In this document: positions 8,260-18,562 of the stretch, piece after piece
How positions within the stretch are numbered: position 1 is the stretch's first letter
Layout of the letters: the number at the start of each line of letters is the position of its first letter
Source: Roseburia hominis
GTDB lineage: Bacteria; Bacillota; Clostridia; Lachnospirales; Lachnospiraceae
Direction: 5' to 3'
Length of the DNA stretch: 64,000 nt
NCBI GenBank assembly: GCA_021771815.1
Contig: JAETOE010000001.1
Location: forward strand, 62,001 to 126,000
Made by a program: the position numbers and the translations under genes
Notes under the pieces: model-generated
Told to the model about the DNA's origin: nothing
The model's database searches: none
What the model saw: only the letters and a program-made list of their open reading frames with translations

Positions 8260-9405
8260 ATGAAGAAGATAGCAATCTTAGGTTCCACCGGTTCAATCGG
8301 AACTCAGACGTTGGATATCGTGAGAGAACAGGGGGATATTGAGGTAACTGCGATTGCGGCGGGAAGCAATATTAAGCTTCTGGAGGCGCAGATGCGGGAA
8401 TTTAAGCCGGCTTTAGTGTGCGTGTATGATGAGAGCGCGGCAGGGCAGCTTAAGATAAATACGGCGGATTTAGACAGTCGTATTGTGACGGGGATGGATG
8501 GTCTGCTCGAGGTGGCAGTACAGCCGGAGAGCGAGATTCTTGTGACGGCGATTGTAGGCATGCTCGGCATTCGTCCGACGATTGCGGCGATCAAAGCGGG
8601 CAAAAAGATTGCGCTTGCAAATAAGGAGACGCTTGTGACTGCCGGACACATCATTATGCCGCTCGCAAAGGAGTGTGGCGTGCCGATTCTTCCGGTGGAC
8701 AGCGAACACAGCGCTATTTTCCAGTCCCTGCAGGGGGCGGGGGAGAACCGCATCGAAAAGATTCTGCTGACGGCTTCCGGCGGTCCGTTCCGCGGCAGGA
8801 GAGCGGAGGAATTAAAGGAGATACAGGTTGAGGATGCTTTGAAGCATCCGAACTGGTCGATGGGAAGAAAGATTACGATTGACTCGTCGACACTTGTAAA
8901 CAAAGGCTTGGAGGTCATGGAGGCAAAGTGGCTCTTTGGTGTGGAACTCTCACAGATTCAGGTCGTCGTGCACCCGCAGAGTGTAATCCATTCGGCGGTG
9001 GAGTACGAGGACGGCGCCGTGATTGCGCAGCTTGGTACGCCGGATATGCGTCTGCCGATTCAGTACGCGCTGTATTATCCGGAGCGCAGACCGCTTTCGG
9101 GCGATAAGCTCGATCTGTTCGCACTCGGCAGGCTGACATTTGAGAAGCCGGATATGGAGACGTTTCGGGGGCTTTCGCTCGCCTATGAAGCGATGCGGCG
9201 CGGCGGGAATATTCCGACGGCGTTCAACGCGGCGAACGAGCGGGCAGTCGCGCTCTTTTTGGAGCGTAGGATATCCTACCCGGCAATCACGGAAATCATA
9301 GAAGCATGCATGGGCGAAGCGACGTTTGTTGCGGAGCCTACAGTAGACGAGATTCTCGAGACAGAAGCATTGGCATATGAGCATATAAGAAAGGTCTTTG
9401 AATGA
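8260..9405 (+). CDS. dxr: 1-deoxy-D-xylulose 5-phosphate reductoisomerase
   Basis: A 381-aa enzyme of the MEP isoprenoid pathway that converts DXP to MEP with NADPH. The N-terminal Rossmann motif LGSTGSIGTQTLD, the LANKETLVTAG segment, the metal site VDSEHSAIFQ near residue 150 and the flexible-loop HPNWSMG near residue 198 are all seen. Length is standard. Together with ispG three genes downstream and uppS upstream it supplies and consumes isoprenoid units in one gene block. Its stop overlaps rseP by four bases (ATGA). Confidence 0.97.
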   Translation: MKKIAILGSTGSIGTQTLDIVREQGDIEVTAIAAGSNIKLLEAQMREFKPALVCVYDESAAGQLKINTADLDSRIVTGMDGLLEVAVQPESEILVTAIVGMLGIRPTIAAIKAGKKIALANKETLVTAGHIIMPLAKECGVPILPVDSEHSAIFQSLQGAGENRIEKILLTASGGPFRGRRAEELKEIQVEDALKHPNWSMGRKITIDSSTLVNKGLEVMEAKWLFGVELSQIQVVVHPQSVIHSAVEYEDGAVIAQLGTPDMRLPIQYALYYPERRPLSGDKLDLFALGRLTFEKPDMETFRGLSLAYEAMRRGGNIPTAFNAANERAVALFLERRISYPAITEIIEACMGEATFVAEPTVDEILETEALAYEHIRKVFE

Positions 9406-10433
9406 AAATAATTATCGCAATTCTGATATTCAGTATTATTATACTATTTCATGAGCTGGGGCATTTTCTTCTGGCGAAGGCGAACGGCATCCGGGTGAAT
9501 GAATTTTGTCTTGGCTTAGGTCCCCGGGTGTTTGGAATCACCAGGGGGGAGACGGTCTATTCCCTGCACCTATTTCCGATCGGCGGGGCGTGTATGATGG
9601 AAGGGGAAGACGAGGAGAGCGGCGATGACAGAGCGTTCGGGAAGAAATCGGTGTGGGCGCGCATCAGCGTGGTGTTTGCGGGGCCGCTTTTCAATTTCCT
9701 GATGGCGTTCGTTTTCGCGTTTATCCTGCTGTGCAATATCGGTTACGATCTTCCGGTGCTCTCCGGCGTATCCGAGGGATATCCGGCGGAGGAAGCGGGG
9801 CTGATGGCGGGAGATGAGATCGTTAAGATCAATCACACGAAGATCCATTTCTTCCGCGATATCAGCGCCTACACGCAGTTCCACCCGGGCGAGACGGTCA
9901 CGGTGACTTACGAGCGGGACGGCGAGCGTTATGAGACGGAGCTTACGCCGAAATACAGCGATGAATACGGCTATTATATGTACGGCATCCAGGGGAGCGC
10001 CGAGAAGACATTCGGCTCGGTAATGGAAACGGTGAAGTACAGCGTCTACGAGGTGAAATACTGGATCAATGTGACCTTAAACAGCCTGCGTGCGCTCGTG
10101 ACCGGTCAGGTCGGTGTGAATGAGATGAGCGGTCCGGTAGGCATCGTTGATATGATCGGGGACAGTTACGAGGAGAGCGTCAGCTACGGTTACTTTATGG
10201 CGTTTCTGCAGATGCTCTATATCACGATCTTTTTATCGGCGAACCTTGGAGTGATGAATCTGCTGCCTCTTCCGGCGTTGGACGGCGGAAGGCTGCTTTT
10301 TTTGATCGTGGAGGCGATTCGCGGAAAACGCGTTGACCCGGACAAGGAAGGCATGGTGCATTTTGTCGGCATGATGTTGTTGTTCGCGCTGATGTTCTTT
10401 ACCTTTTTTAATGATATTCGAAAGCTGTTATAA
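9402..10433 (+). CDS. rseP: RseP-type site-2 intramembrane zinc metalloprotease
   Basis: A 343-aa membrane protease. The zinc-binding HELGH is at residues 18-22 in the first helix. A single PDZ domain spans about residues 120-200 (GYPAEEAGLMAGDEIVKIN), and the third metal ligand lies in NLLPLPALDGGR near residue 285. Family members cut membrane-anchored anti-sigma factors or remnant signal peptides within the bilayer. The position between dxr and ispG is the usual one in Firmicutes and does not by itself identify a substrate. It starts inside the end of dxr. Confidence 0.95.
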   Translation: MKIIIAILIFSIIILFHELGHFLLAKANGIRVNEFCLGLGPRVFGITRGETVYSLHLFPIGGACMMEGEDEESGDDRAFGKKSVWARISVVFAGPLFNFLMAFVFAFILLCNIGYDLPVLSGVSEGYPAEEAGLMAGDEIVKINHTKIHFFRDISAYTQFHPGETVTVTYERDGERYETELTPKYSDEYGYYMYGIQGSAEKTFGSVMETVKYSVYEVKYWINVTLNSLRALVTGQVGVNEMSGPVGIVDMIGDSYEESVSYGYFMAFLQMLYITIFLSANLGVMNLLPLPALDGGRLLFLIVEAIRGKRVDPDKEGMVHFVGMMLLFALMFFTFFNDIRKLL

Positions 10434-10475
10434 AATATTCTGACGGCGACAGGAGAACTTTGGAGGAAAAATGAG

Positions 10476-11534
10476 ATGACGAAAGCAGTGAATATTGGAA
10501 ACAGAGTAATCGGCGGTGGAAATCCCATTCTGATCCAGTCCATGACAAATACAAAGACGGAGGATGTGGCGGCGACCGTGGCGCAGATCAAAGCGCTGAC
10601 GGCGGCAGGGTGTGATATCATCCGCTGCGCCGTTCCGACGATGGAGGCGGCGGAGGCGCTCGCTGAGATTAAAAAGCAGGTGACGATTCCGGTGGTCGCG
10701 GACATCCACTTTGATTACCGTCTTGCGATTGCGGCGATTGAGCACGGCGCGGATAAGATTCGCATCAATCCGGGAAATATCGGAAGTGCGGAGCGTGTGC
10801 GGTCGGTCGTGGATGCGGCAAAGGAGCGGAACATACCGATTCGCGTCGGCGTCAACAGCGGCTCTCTGGAGAAGGAGCTGGTGGAGAAGTATCACGGCGT
10901 GACTGCCGAGGGAATCGTGGAGAGTGCGCTTGATAAGGTACGTCTCATCGAGGAGATGGGTTATGACAATCTTGTTATCAGTATTAAGTCCTCGGACGTT
11001 ATGATGTGCGTAAAGGCGCATGAGCTGATCGCTGAGAAGACAGATCATCCGCTTCACGTCGGCATCACGGAGGCAGGAACGATTATCAGTGGCAATATCA
11101 AATCTGCGATCGGACTGGGGCTCATCTTAAATCAGGGCATCGGTGATACGATCCGCGTGTCCTTAACGGGCGATCCGCTGGAGGAAATCAAGTCTGCAAA
11201 GCTCATTTTACGCACGCTCGGAATACGTAAGGGCGGCGTTGAGGTCGTGTCCTGCCCGACCTGCGGAAGGACAAGGATCGATCTGATCGGACTGGCAAAT
11301 CAGGTAGAGAATATGGTCGCGGATATCCCGCTCGACATTAAGGTCGCGGTCATGGGCTGCGTGGTCAACGGACCGGGAGAGGCGAAGGAAGCGGATATAG
11401 GAATTGCAGGAGGCGTCGGCGAGGGGCTCATCATCAAAAAGGGTGAGGTCTATAAGAAGGTGCCGGAGACGGAACTGTTAGATGCGCTGCGATATGAATT
11501 GGTCCACTGGAACGAGAATCAGCAGGAGAACTGA
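10476..11534 (+). CDS. ispG: 4-hydroxy-3-methylbut-2-enyl diphosphate synthase
   Basis: A 352-aa iron-sulfur enzyme of the MEP pathway (GcpE) that reduces MEcPP to HMBPP. The TIM-barrel N-terminus (NPILIQSMTNT, VADIHFDYRLA, KIRINPGN) and the 4Fe-4S C-terminal domain (VSCPTCGRTRIDL and VMGCVVNGPGEAKEADIG, holding the three cysteines) are clear. GGAGGAAAAATGAG precedes the ATG at 10476; an ATG five bases earlier is out of frame. A direct partner of dxr upstream. Confidence 0.97.
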   Translation: MTKAVNIGNRVIGGGNPILIQSMTNTKTEDVAATVAQIKALTAAGCDIIRCAVPTMEAAEALAEIKKQVTIPVVADIHFDYRLAIAAIEHGADKIRINPGNIGSAERVRSVVDAAKERNIPIRVGVNSGSLEKELVEKYHGVTAEGIVESALDKVRLIEEMGYDNLVISIKSSDVMMCVKAHELIAEKTDHPLHVGITEAGTIISGNIKSAIGLGLILNQGIGDTIRVSLTGDPLEEIKSAKLILRTLGIRKGGVEVVSCPTCGRTRIDLIGLANQVENMVADIPLDIKVAVMGCVVNGPGEAKEADIGIAGGVGEGLIIKKGEVYKKVPETELLDALRYELVHWNENQQEN

Positions 11535-11559
11535 CGGCGGCAGGTGGCTTGGAGGTAGT

Positions 11560-14500
11560 ATGGCGAAGCTGTTTTTTGACGTTTTTCCATCGTTACAGGT
11601 GGAAGGCGAGATGAAAAATTTATTGACGGAGACAGAAGTGACCCGTGTCGGAATGAACCATGAGCGGGATCGTCTGCGCGTCTATTTAAACAGCACGCGT
11701 CTCATACATAAGCGTGACATTTACCGACTGCAGAACGCCATCGAAAAGCAGATATTTAAAGGGCAGATGATGCAGGTCACGGTGATCGAGAAATATCAGC
11801 TCTCGGAGCAGTATACGCCGGAGAAGCTGCTTGATCTGTACAAGGACAGTATTTTAGAAGAACTGAAAAATTACAGCCTGATGGAGTACAATCTTCTTCG
11901 GACGGCAAAGATGGAGTTTAAGGACGAGAAGCACATGCTTCTCACGCTTGAGAATACGATTATCGCGCAGACGCGCGCGAACGAGATCGTGGAATTTTTG
12001 GAGAAGGTGATCTGCGAGCGCTGCGGGCTGGATCTGTCGGTGGAACTTGCCTATGAGGAGCCGAAGGAAAGTAAATATAAGAAGAACAGTGACCTTCAGA
12101 TACAGTTCGAGATCAAGAATATCATGAAAAACGTGCATATTCGAAATGAGGACGGTGAAAGCGTGCCTCTTGCGTCGGAAAACAGTCAGGAAAATGGCGT
12201 GCAGGACGGTGGTACAATATCTGGTGGTGACAGTGGCACGGATGCGGCAAATATCGTTTTGTCTGCAAAAAAAACTGCAAATTCGACAGAAGTTGCAGGA
12301 AAAAATGCAGGAAACAAGGGGCTTTCGGGCGGTTTTGACCGGAAAAATAACGCAGAAAAAGGCAAAAAGGAATTCCGCAGGAAGTTTGACGGCGGCGTAA
12401 AGAAATCCGATAATCCAGACGTGATCTATGGGCGCGATTTTGAGGATGAGCCGATCGCAATCGAGAAGATTGTCGGCGAGATGGGAGAGGTGACAATCCG
12501 CTGCCAGGTCATGTCGCTTGAGACACGGGAGATTCGAAACGAGAAGACGATTGTCATTATGTCTGTCACGGATTTCACGGACTCGATTGTTCTTAAAATT
12601 TTTACACGGAACGACCAACTGCAGGAGCTTTTGGATGCGGGGCTTTCGAAGGGTGCGTTCTTAAAGATCAAGGGCGTCACGACCGTGGACAAGTTCGACA
12701 GTGAGCTTACGATTGCCTCTATCGTCGGAATCAAGAAGATTGCTGACTTTACCTCGACGCGGGCGGACACCAGCCCGGAGAAGCGCGTGGAACTGCACTG
12801 TCACACGAAGATGAGCGATATGGACGGCGTGTCGGATGTGAAGGATATTGTAAAGCGCGCGATGAAGTGGGGGCATAAGGCGATCGCCATCACCGATCAC
12901 GGGGATGTGCAGGCTTTTCCGGACGCGAATCACGCGGTTCCGGGCAATTCGGATTTTAAGATCATCTACGGCGTGGAAGCGTATCTTGTGGACGACTTAA
13001 AGGATATTATCGTTGCACCGCGCGGACAGAGCTTAAACGACGCCTATGTAGTCTTTGATTTGGAGACGACGGGACTTTCGCCGGATAAGAATAAGATTAT
13101 CGAGATCGGCGCGGTCAAAGTAGAGGGCGGTACGATTACGGAACGATTTTCTACATTTGTCAACCCGGAAGTGCCGATTCCCTATAATATTGAGCAGCTT
13201 ACCTCGATCAAGGACGACATGGTGCTCGATGCGCCGAAGATCGAAGATATCCTGCCGGAGTTCATGAAGTTCTGTGAGGGGACGGTCATGGTGGCGCACA
13301 ACGCGGAGTTCGACACGAGCTTTATTCGCAAAAACTGTGAGAGGATGGGGCTTTCGTTTGACTTTACGATCGTGGACACCGTCGCGCTTGCGCGGATTCT
13401 GCTGCCGCAGCTTGGCCGTTTTAAACTCGATACGGTGGCGAAGGCGGTCGGCGTGTCCTTAGACCACCATCACCGCGCGGTGGATGATGCGGCATGTACC
13501 GCGGAGATTTTCGTGAAATTCATCGGGATGCTGCATGAGCGCGGCATGGAGACGCTCGACGATGTGAATCGGATGGGAGCGACATCCCCGGAGCTTGTCA
13601 GAAAGCTGAAGAGTCATCACGCCATTATCCTTGCGACCAACGATATCGGGCGTATTAACCTATACAGGCTCGTTTCCATGTCACATCTGACATATTTTTA
13701 TAAGACGCCGCGTATTCCAAAGAGCGAATTTGTAAAGTACCGGGAAGGACTGCTGCTGGGCTCCGCGTGTGAGGCGGGAGAGTTGTACCGTGCGATTTTG
13801 GACGGCAGGCCCCAGGAGGAGATCATCCGGTTGGTGAAGTTCTACGATTACCTTGAGATTCAGCCGCTCGGCAACAACAATTTTATGCTGCGCGACGACA
13901 AGATCGCGGTAAATTCCATCGAGGAGCTTCAGGATATCAACCGCCGCATTGTAAAGCTCGGTGAGACATTCAATAAGCTTGTCGTTGCGACCTGCGACGT
14001 GCATTTCCTCGACCCTGAGGACGAGGTGTACCGCCGCATCATCATGGCGGGAAAAGGATTTAAAGATGCGGACGATCAGGCGCCGCTCTATCTTCGGACG
14101 ACGGAGGAGATGCTGAAGGAATTCGAGTATCTCGGAAGCGCGAAGGCGGAGGAGGTCGTCATCACAAATCCGGGTAAGATTGCGGATATGTGCGAAAAGA
14201 TTGCTCCGGTGCGCCCGGACAAGTGCCCGCCTGTCATCGAAAATTCCGACCAGATGCTGCGCGATATCTGTTATACCAAGGCGCACAGCATGTACGGGGA
14301 AGAACTGCCGCCGATCGTAAAAGAGCGGCTTGAGCGGGAGTTAAATTCCATTATCTCGAACGGCTATGCCGTTATGTATATCATTGCACAGAAGCTGGTG
14401 TGGAAGTCCAACGAGGACGGCTATCTGGTGGGATCGCGTGGTTCGGTCGGTTCTTCCTTTGCGGCGACGATGTCCGGGATCACGGAGGTAAATCCGCTGC

Positions 14501-16116
14501 AGGCGCATTACCGCTGTGAATACTGCAAATACAGTGATTTTGATTCGCCGGAGGTCAAGGCATTTTCCGGGCGGAGCGGATGTGATATGCCGGATAAGAT
14601 CTGTCCGGTCTGCGGCAAGAAGCTCGTCAAGGACGGCTTTGATATTCCGTTCGAGACATTCCTTGGATTTAAGGGGAATAAGGAACCGGATATCGACTTG
14701 AATTTCTCAGGAGAGTATCAGAGTAAGGCGCACGCTTACTGCGAGGTTATTTTCGGCTACGGGCAGACCTTCCGTGCGGGAACGATCGGTACGCTTGCCG
14801 ACAAGACCGCGTTCGGTTATATCAAGAACTATTATGAGGAGCGGGGAATACATAAGCGCAACTGTGAGATCGACCGCATCGTGCAGGGCTGCGTCGGCGT
14901 GCGCAGGACGACGGGACAGCACCCCGGCGGTATTGTCGTACTTCCGGTGGGGGAGGAGATTAATACTTTCACCCCGGTGCAGCATCCGGCGAACGATATG
15001 ACGACCGCGACGGTCACGACGCATTTTGATTATCACTCGATCGACCATAATCTCTTAAAGCTCGATATACTCGGACACGATGATCCGACGATGATTCGTA
15101 TGCTGCAGGATTTGACGGGGATCGATCCGACGACGATTCCGCTCGATGATGAGTCGGTCATGTCCCTTTTTAAGAATACAAAGGCGCTCGGTGTAGAGCC
15201 GGATGATATTCACGGCATACCGCTTGGATGCCTTGGCATCCCGGAGTTCGGAACCGAGTTCGCGATGCAGATGGTCATCGACGCCAAGCCGCAGGAGTTC
15301 TCGGATTTGATCCGTATCTCGGGTCTTTCCCACGGTACGGATGTGTGGCTCGGCAATGCGCAGACCCTGATTGAACAGGGACTGGCGACTATTTCCACGG
15401 CGATCTGTACGCGTGACGATATCATGATCTATCTGATTCAGATGGGACTTGACAGTGAGCAGTCTTTCACGATCATGGAGTCTGTGCGTAAAGGAAAGGG
15501 CTTAAAGGAAGAGTGGAAGACGGAGATGCGCGCGCATAATGTGCCGGAGTGGTATATTGAATCGTGTTTGAAGATCAAGTATATGTTCCCGAAAGCGCAC
15601 GCGGCGGCGTATGTTATGATGGCATGGCGTATCGCTTACTGCAAGGTGTACTATCCGCTTGCCTATTATGCGGCGTATTTCTCCATTCGCGCGACCGGAT
15701 TTAACTACGAGATCATGTGTCAGGGCAAGGAGCGGTTGGAATATTTCTATAAGGATTACACCAGAAGAAAGGATTCGCTCTCGAAGAAAGAGCAGGATAC
15801 CTACCGTGATATGAAGATCGCGCAGGAGATGTACGCGAGGGGCTATGACTTTATGCCGATCGATATTTACCGCGCAAAGCCTGACCGTTTCCAGATCATC
15901 GACGGCAAGCTGATGCCGGCGCTCAACACGATCGATGGAATGGGCGACAACGCGGCGATCGCGGTGGTGGAGGCGGCAAAGGACGGAAAATTCCTGTCCA
16001 AGGACGATTTCAGACAGCGCACCAAGGCGACCAAGACGGTCATCGATCTGATGGCGGATCTGGGACTGCTCGGCGATCTGCCGGAGTCCAATCAGTTGTC
16101 GCTGTTCGATTTTTAA
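11560..16116 (+). CDS. polC: DNA polymerase III PolC-type alpha subunit
   Basis: A 1518-aa replicative polymerase of low-GC Gram-positives with built-in proofreading. Order seen: N-terminal region, an OB-fold near residue 300, the PHP domain from about 405 (ELHCHTKMSDMDG) interrupted by the DEDDh exonuclease from about 495 (DLETTGLSPDKNKIIEIG), polymerase palm with GSRGSVGSSF and EPDIDLNFSG, a four-cysteine zinc motif (CEYC, CPVCG) near residue 1000, and a helix-hairpin-helix C-terminus. A low-complexity stretch at about residues 215-280 is a lineage insert. GGAGGTAGT precedes the ATG at 11560; the longer ORF to 11482 overlaps ispG. Last gene of the block. Confidence 0.97.
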   Translation: MAKLFFDVFPSLQVEGEMKNLLTETEVTRVGMNHERDRLRVYLNSTRLIHKRDIYRLQNAIEKQIFKGQMMQVTVIEKYQLSEQYTPEKLLDLYKDSILEELKNYSLMEYNLLRTAKMEFKDEKHMLLTLENTIIAQTRANEIVEFLEKVICERCGLDLSVELAYEEPKESKYKKNSDLQIQFEIKNIMKNVHIRNEDGESVPLASENSQENGVQDGGTISGGDSGTDAANIVLSAKKTANSTEVAGKNAGNKGLSGGFDRKNNAEKGKKEFRRKFDGGVKKSDNPDVIYGRDFEDEPIAIEKIVGEMGEVTIRCQVMSLETREIRNEKTIVIMSVTDFTDSIVLKIFTRNDQLQELLDAGLSKGAFLKIKGVTTVDKFDSELTIASIVGIKKIADFTSTRADTSPEKRVELHCHTKMSDMDGVSDVKDIVKRAMKWGHKAIAITDHGDVQAFPDANHAVPGNSDFKIIYGVEAYLVDDLKDIIVAPRGQSLNDAYVVFDLETTGLSPDKNKIIEIGAVKVEGGTITERFSTFVNPEVPIPYNIEQLTSIKDDMVLDAPKIEDILPEFMKFCEGTVMVAHNAEFDTSFIRKNCERMGLSFDFTIVDTVALARILLPQLGRFKLDTVAKAVGVSLDHHHRAVDDAACTAEIFVKFIGMLHERGMETLDDVNRMGATSPELVRKLKSHHAIILATNDIGRINLYRLVSMSHLTYFYKTPRIPKSEFVKYREGLLLGSACEAGELYRAILDGRPQEEIIRLVKFYDYLEIQPLGNNNFMLRDDKIAVNSIEELQDINRRIVKLGETFNKLVVATCDVHFLDPEDEVYRRIIMAGKGFKDADDQAPLYLRTTEEMLKEFEYLGSAKAEEVVITNPGKIADMCEKIAPVRPDKCPPVIENSDQMLRDICYTKAHSMYGEELPPIVKERLERELNSIISNGYAVMYIIAQKLVWKSNEDGYLVGSRGSVGSSFAATMSGITEVNPLQAHYRCEYCKYSDFDSPEVKAFSGRSGCDMPDKICPVCGKKLVKDGFDIPFETFLGFKGNKEPDIDLNFSGEYQSKAHAYCEVIFGYGQTFRAGTIGTLADKTAFGYIKNYYEERGIHKRNCEIDRIVQGCVGVRRTTGQHPGGIVVLPVGEEINTFTPVQHPANDMTTATVTTHFDYHSIDHNLLKLDILGHDDPTMIRMLQDLTGIDPTTIPLDDESVMSLFKNTKALGVEPDDIHGIPLGCLGIPEFGTEFAMQMVIDAKPQEFSDLIRISGLSHGTDVWLGNAQTLIEQGLATISTAICTRDDIMIYLIQMGLDSEQSFTIMESVRKGKGLKEEWKTEMRAHNVPEWYIESCLKIKYMFPKAHAAAYVMMAWRIAYCKVYYPLAYYAAYFSIRATGFNYEIMCQGKERLEYFYKDYTRRKDSLSKKEQDTYRDMKIAQEMYARGYDFMPIDIYRAKPDRFQIIDGKLMPALNTIDGMGDNAAIAVVEAAKDGKFLSKDDFRQRTKATKTVIDLMADLGLLGDLPESNQLSLFDF

Positions 16117-16118
16117 AC

Positions 16119-16167
16119 AAAAGGGACATTACACAGAGAAGAATTGTTCTGTGTAATGTCCCTTTTT
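16119..16167. terminator. Bidirectional terminator between polC and the DUF5050 gene
   Basis: AAAAGGGACATTACACAGA (16119-16137) pairs perfectly with its complement at 16148-16166, giving an 18-19 bp stem with a 10-base loop. T runs lie on both exits, so it can serve both convergent genes. Confidence 0.92.
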
Positions 16168-16170
16168 CGC

Positions 16171-17196
16171 TTATTCCGCCTTGCCGGGCGCGAAGATTTC
16201 CGGTTCGGCGGTTCCATACGTCGGAACCCGGAAGGTCTGTTCACTGACGAAATCCTTAAAGTACACATAGGTGGAAGTCACATTGATATTCATGTGGTTG
16301 CCAAAGGCAAGCTCCTCATAGCCGCTTCCGTCCGTGCGCATGCGGCACAGCGCCGGAGCCTCGGCATCATTTCTCTGGAAATAAATGTAATCGCCGTAGA
16401 CGTTGTACCAGTCCGCGCGGTCCTCGGCGAGAATGGTCTTTTCCCCGGTGGCAAAGTCGACGCGCGCGATGGCGTAATTGTTGTCGCAGTCCATAAAGTA
16501 AGCGGTGGAATCATCCGTGACCATCGGCATCCAGCAGTTGCCGCCGTAGAGCATACCGCTTGTGTCATTCTCAGTGTCGAGCCGCCAGATATAATGATCC
16601 GTATCCAAGCCGCCATAGTACATATACTGGCCGTTGACAGAACAGGTATAGTGTGGATTGGCGTCGACCTGCTTACGGTCGGAACCGTCGATTTTGACTT
16701 TGTAGACCGAGGAACCTTCCTCGCTTGTATAGTGGACATAGTAGACATAATTGCCGCTTAGGGCAGCATAGATACATGGATCGGAATCCAGAATCAGGAT
16801 GGAATCCGCCCCGCCGTCCCTGTCGATCCGGCATAGTCCGTTCGTGCTGATGCTTAGGAAGGATAAAGCCCCGTTGCCGCTGCCGGGGTTGTCCCTGACG
16901 TAGTAGAGGTAATTCTCGTCAGCGTTGATGGAAGATACGACGTCGTCGCAGAGTTTGGTGAGATTTCCTCCGTTTGTATCCATGGAGTAGAGCTTTCCGC
17001 CGTCATCCGGGTTGGCGAAATATATGGTGTCGCCGTACTCGCAGTAAAGTCCTTCGTTGTAGAGATTTCCCGGGGTATTTCCATTGACATAACCATCGTT
17101 GAACTTAGTCTTTCCGGAAATATAGGCGAAAACGCCGATGCCTGCGCCTAAGATGACAACGACGCCAATGATGATAATGGGAATAAATTTTTTCAT
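16171..17196 (-). CDS. Secreted or membrane-anchored DUF5050 beta-propeller-like protein
   Basis: A 341-aa protein with an N-terminal signal anchor (KKFIPIIIIGVVVILGAGIG), then repeats of about 45 residues ending in aromatic signatures such as YGDTIYFAN, NYLYYVRDN, NYVYYVHYT, QYMYYGGLD, DYIYFQRND, STYVYFKDF. This pattern is the DUF5050/YncE-like propeller fold common in Clostridia surface proteins, where function is unknown. The start at 17196 has GAAGGACTTATTTC upstream; the 12-codon extension to 17232 has no ribosome binding site. It is single-gene and divergent from pheA. Confidence 0.8.
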   Translation of the reverse strand: MKKFIPIIIIGVVVILGAGIGVFAYISGKTKFNDGYVNGNTPGNLYNEGLYCEYGDTIYFANPDDGGKLYSMDTNGGNLTKLCDDVVSSINADENYLYYVRDNPGSGNGALSFLSISTNGLCRIDRDGGADSILILDSDPCIYAALSGNYVYYVHYTSEEGSSVYKVKIDGSDRKQVDANPHYTCSVNGQYMYYGGLDTDHYIWRLDTENDTSGMLYGGNCWMPMVTDDSTAYFMDCDNNYAIARVDFATGEKTILAEDRADWYNVYGDYIYFQRNDAEAPALCRMRTDGSGYEELAFGNHMNINVTSTYVYFKDFVSEQTFRVPTYGTAEPEIFAPGKAE

Positions 17197-17413
17197 GAAA
17201 TAAGTCCTTCTTTCGTGTATAATAATTATCAAAGTTTACTATATGAAATTATAGCATTTCCACATAAGAACTTGCAAGCGTCTCTTGCCATTAGCACTTT
17301 AATGTACTATAGTTATTGAGAAGGACTTCTGAAAGCTTGCGACGGAGACTGTTCCGTTAAGAAACTCTGAGCTTTGCACAGAAGAAAATCATTACGGCAG
17401 CATAAGGAGCAGT

Positions 17414-18544
17414 ATGAAAGATTTATTAGAGTTAAGAGATGAAATTGACGAGATCGATCAGAAGATTGTGGAACTTTATCAGAAGAGAATGACAATCGCG
17501 CAGGAGGTCGCTGCGTATAAGATAGAGAACGGCAAAAAGGTGTTCGACAGGGAACGTGAGGTTTCCAAGCTGAACAAGCTTACGGCACAGGGAGATACCG
17601 AGTTCAATAAGCACGGAATCCGTGAACTGTTCGAGCAGATCATGTCCATCAGCAGGAAGCGGCAGTACCAGCTTATGACGGAGCACGGCATCTATGAGAA
17701 GCCGGATTTCACGGAGGTGGAGGCGCTGGATGATAAGACGGCGCGCATCGTGTTTCAGGGGGCGGAGGGCGCATATACCCAGCTTGCCTTAAAGGAATAC
17801 TTCGGGGAGAATGCCGACAGCTATCATGTGGAGACATGGAGGGACGCCATGGACGCCATCGAGAGCGGGGAGGCGGATTATGCGGTACTTCCGATTGAGA
17901 ATTCCTCCGCGGGCATCGTGTCGGAGAATTACGATCTGATGGTGGAGTACGATCACTGTATTGTCGGCGAACAGATTATAAAGATCGATCATGCGCTGCT
18001 CGGTCTGCCAGAGGCGGAGATTTCAGATATTACAGATATCTACTCCCACCCGCAGTCGATCATGCAGTCTGGCAGATATCTGGATGCGCATAGAGAATGG
18101 GAACGGCATACGATGAAGAATAACGCGTTTGCTGCGCAGAAGGTGAAGGAGGACGGGAAGATTTATAAAGCGGCGATTGCGAGCAGGACAAGCGCAGAGA
18201 TCTACGGTCTTAAGGTGTTAGACGAGGGCATCCAGGACAATAAGATGAATGCGACGCGCTTTATTATCGTGACGGGAAAGCACGTGTTCATGAAGAATGC
18301 AAAGAAGATCAGCGTCTGCTTTGAGATTCCGCATGAGAGCGGTTCTCTCTATCATATGCTGTCCCATTTTATCTACAACGGAATCAACATGGACCACATC
18401 GAGTCGCGTCCGGTGGCGGGGAAGAACTGGGAGTACCGCTTCTTCGTGGATTTCGAAGGCAATTTGAACGACGCGGCGGTGCAGAACGCGCTTCGCGGAC
18501 TCGGCGAGGAGACAATCCGCTTAAAAATTCTCGGAAACTATTGA
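17414..18544 (+). CDS. pheA: Bifunctional chorismate mutase / prephenate dehydratase (P-protein)
   Basis: A 376-aa enzyme converting chorismate to prephenate and then phenylpyruvate for phenylalanine synthesis. Residues 1-90 form an AroQ chorismate mutase (LRDEIDEIDQKIVELYQKRM). Residues about 110-285 form prephenate dehydratase (FQGAEGAYTQLAL, LPIENSSAGIV, MNATRFIIV). An ACT domain for phenylalanine feedback fills the C-terminus (ESRPVAGKNWEYRFFVDFEG). Start by AAGGAGCAGT. I searched the 215-bp upstream region for a T-box or Phe-leader and saw none, so regulation may be by the ACT domain alone. Confidence 0.96.
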   Translation: MKDLLELRDEIDEIDQKIVELYQKRMTIAQEVAAYKIENGKKVFDREREVSKLNKLTAQGDTEFNKHGIRELFEQIMSISRKRQYQLMTEHGIYEKPDFTEVEALDDKTARIVFQGAEGAYTQLALKEYFGENADSYHVETWRDAMDAIESGEADYAVLPIENSSAGIVSENYDLMVEYDHCIVGEQIIKIDHALLGLPEAEISDITDIYSHPQSIMQSGRYLDAHREWERHTMKNNAFAAQKVKEDGKIYKAAIASRTSAEIYGLKVLDEGIQDNKMNATRFIIVTGKHVFMKNAKKISVCFEIPHESGSLYHMLSHFIYNGINMDHIESRPVAGKNWEYRFFVDFEGNLNDAAVQNALRGLGEETIRLKILGNY

Positions 18545-18562
18545 TAAATGGTGAGGCATATG

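Noticed and set aside
11854-12618. 254-codon minus-strand ORF inside polC
   Set aside because: Antisense to a conserved polymerase reading frame, rich in C, H and R without family pattern, no ribosome binding site; a codon-bias shadow.
16144-16761. 205-codon plus-strand ORF over the DUF5050 gene
   Set aside because: It begins within the polC terminator and mirrors the real minus-strand gene, which has signal anchor, repeats and ribosome binding site.
17233-17413. Possible T-box or phenylalanine leader before pheA
   Set aside because: No T-box core sequence, no run of Phe codons and no terminator with an alternative arm was found.
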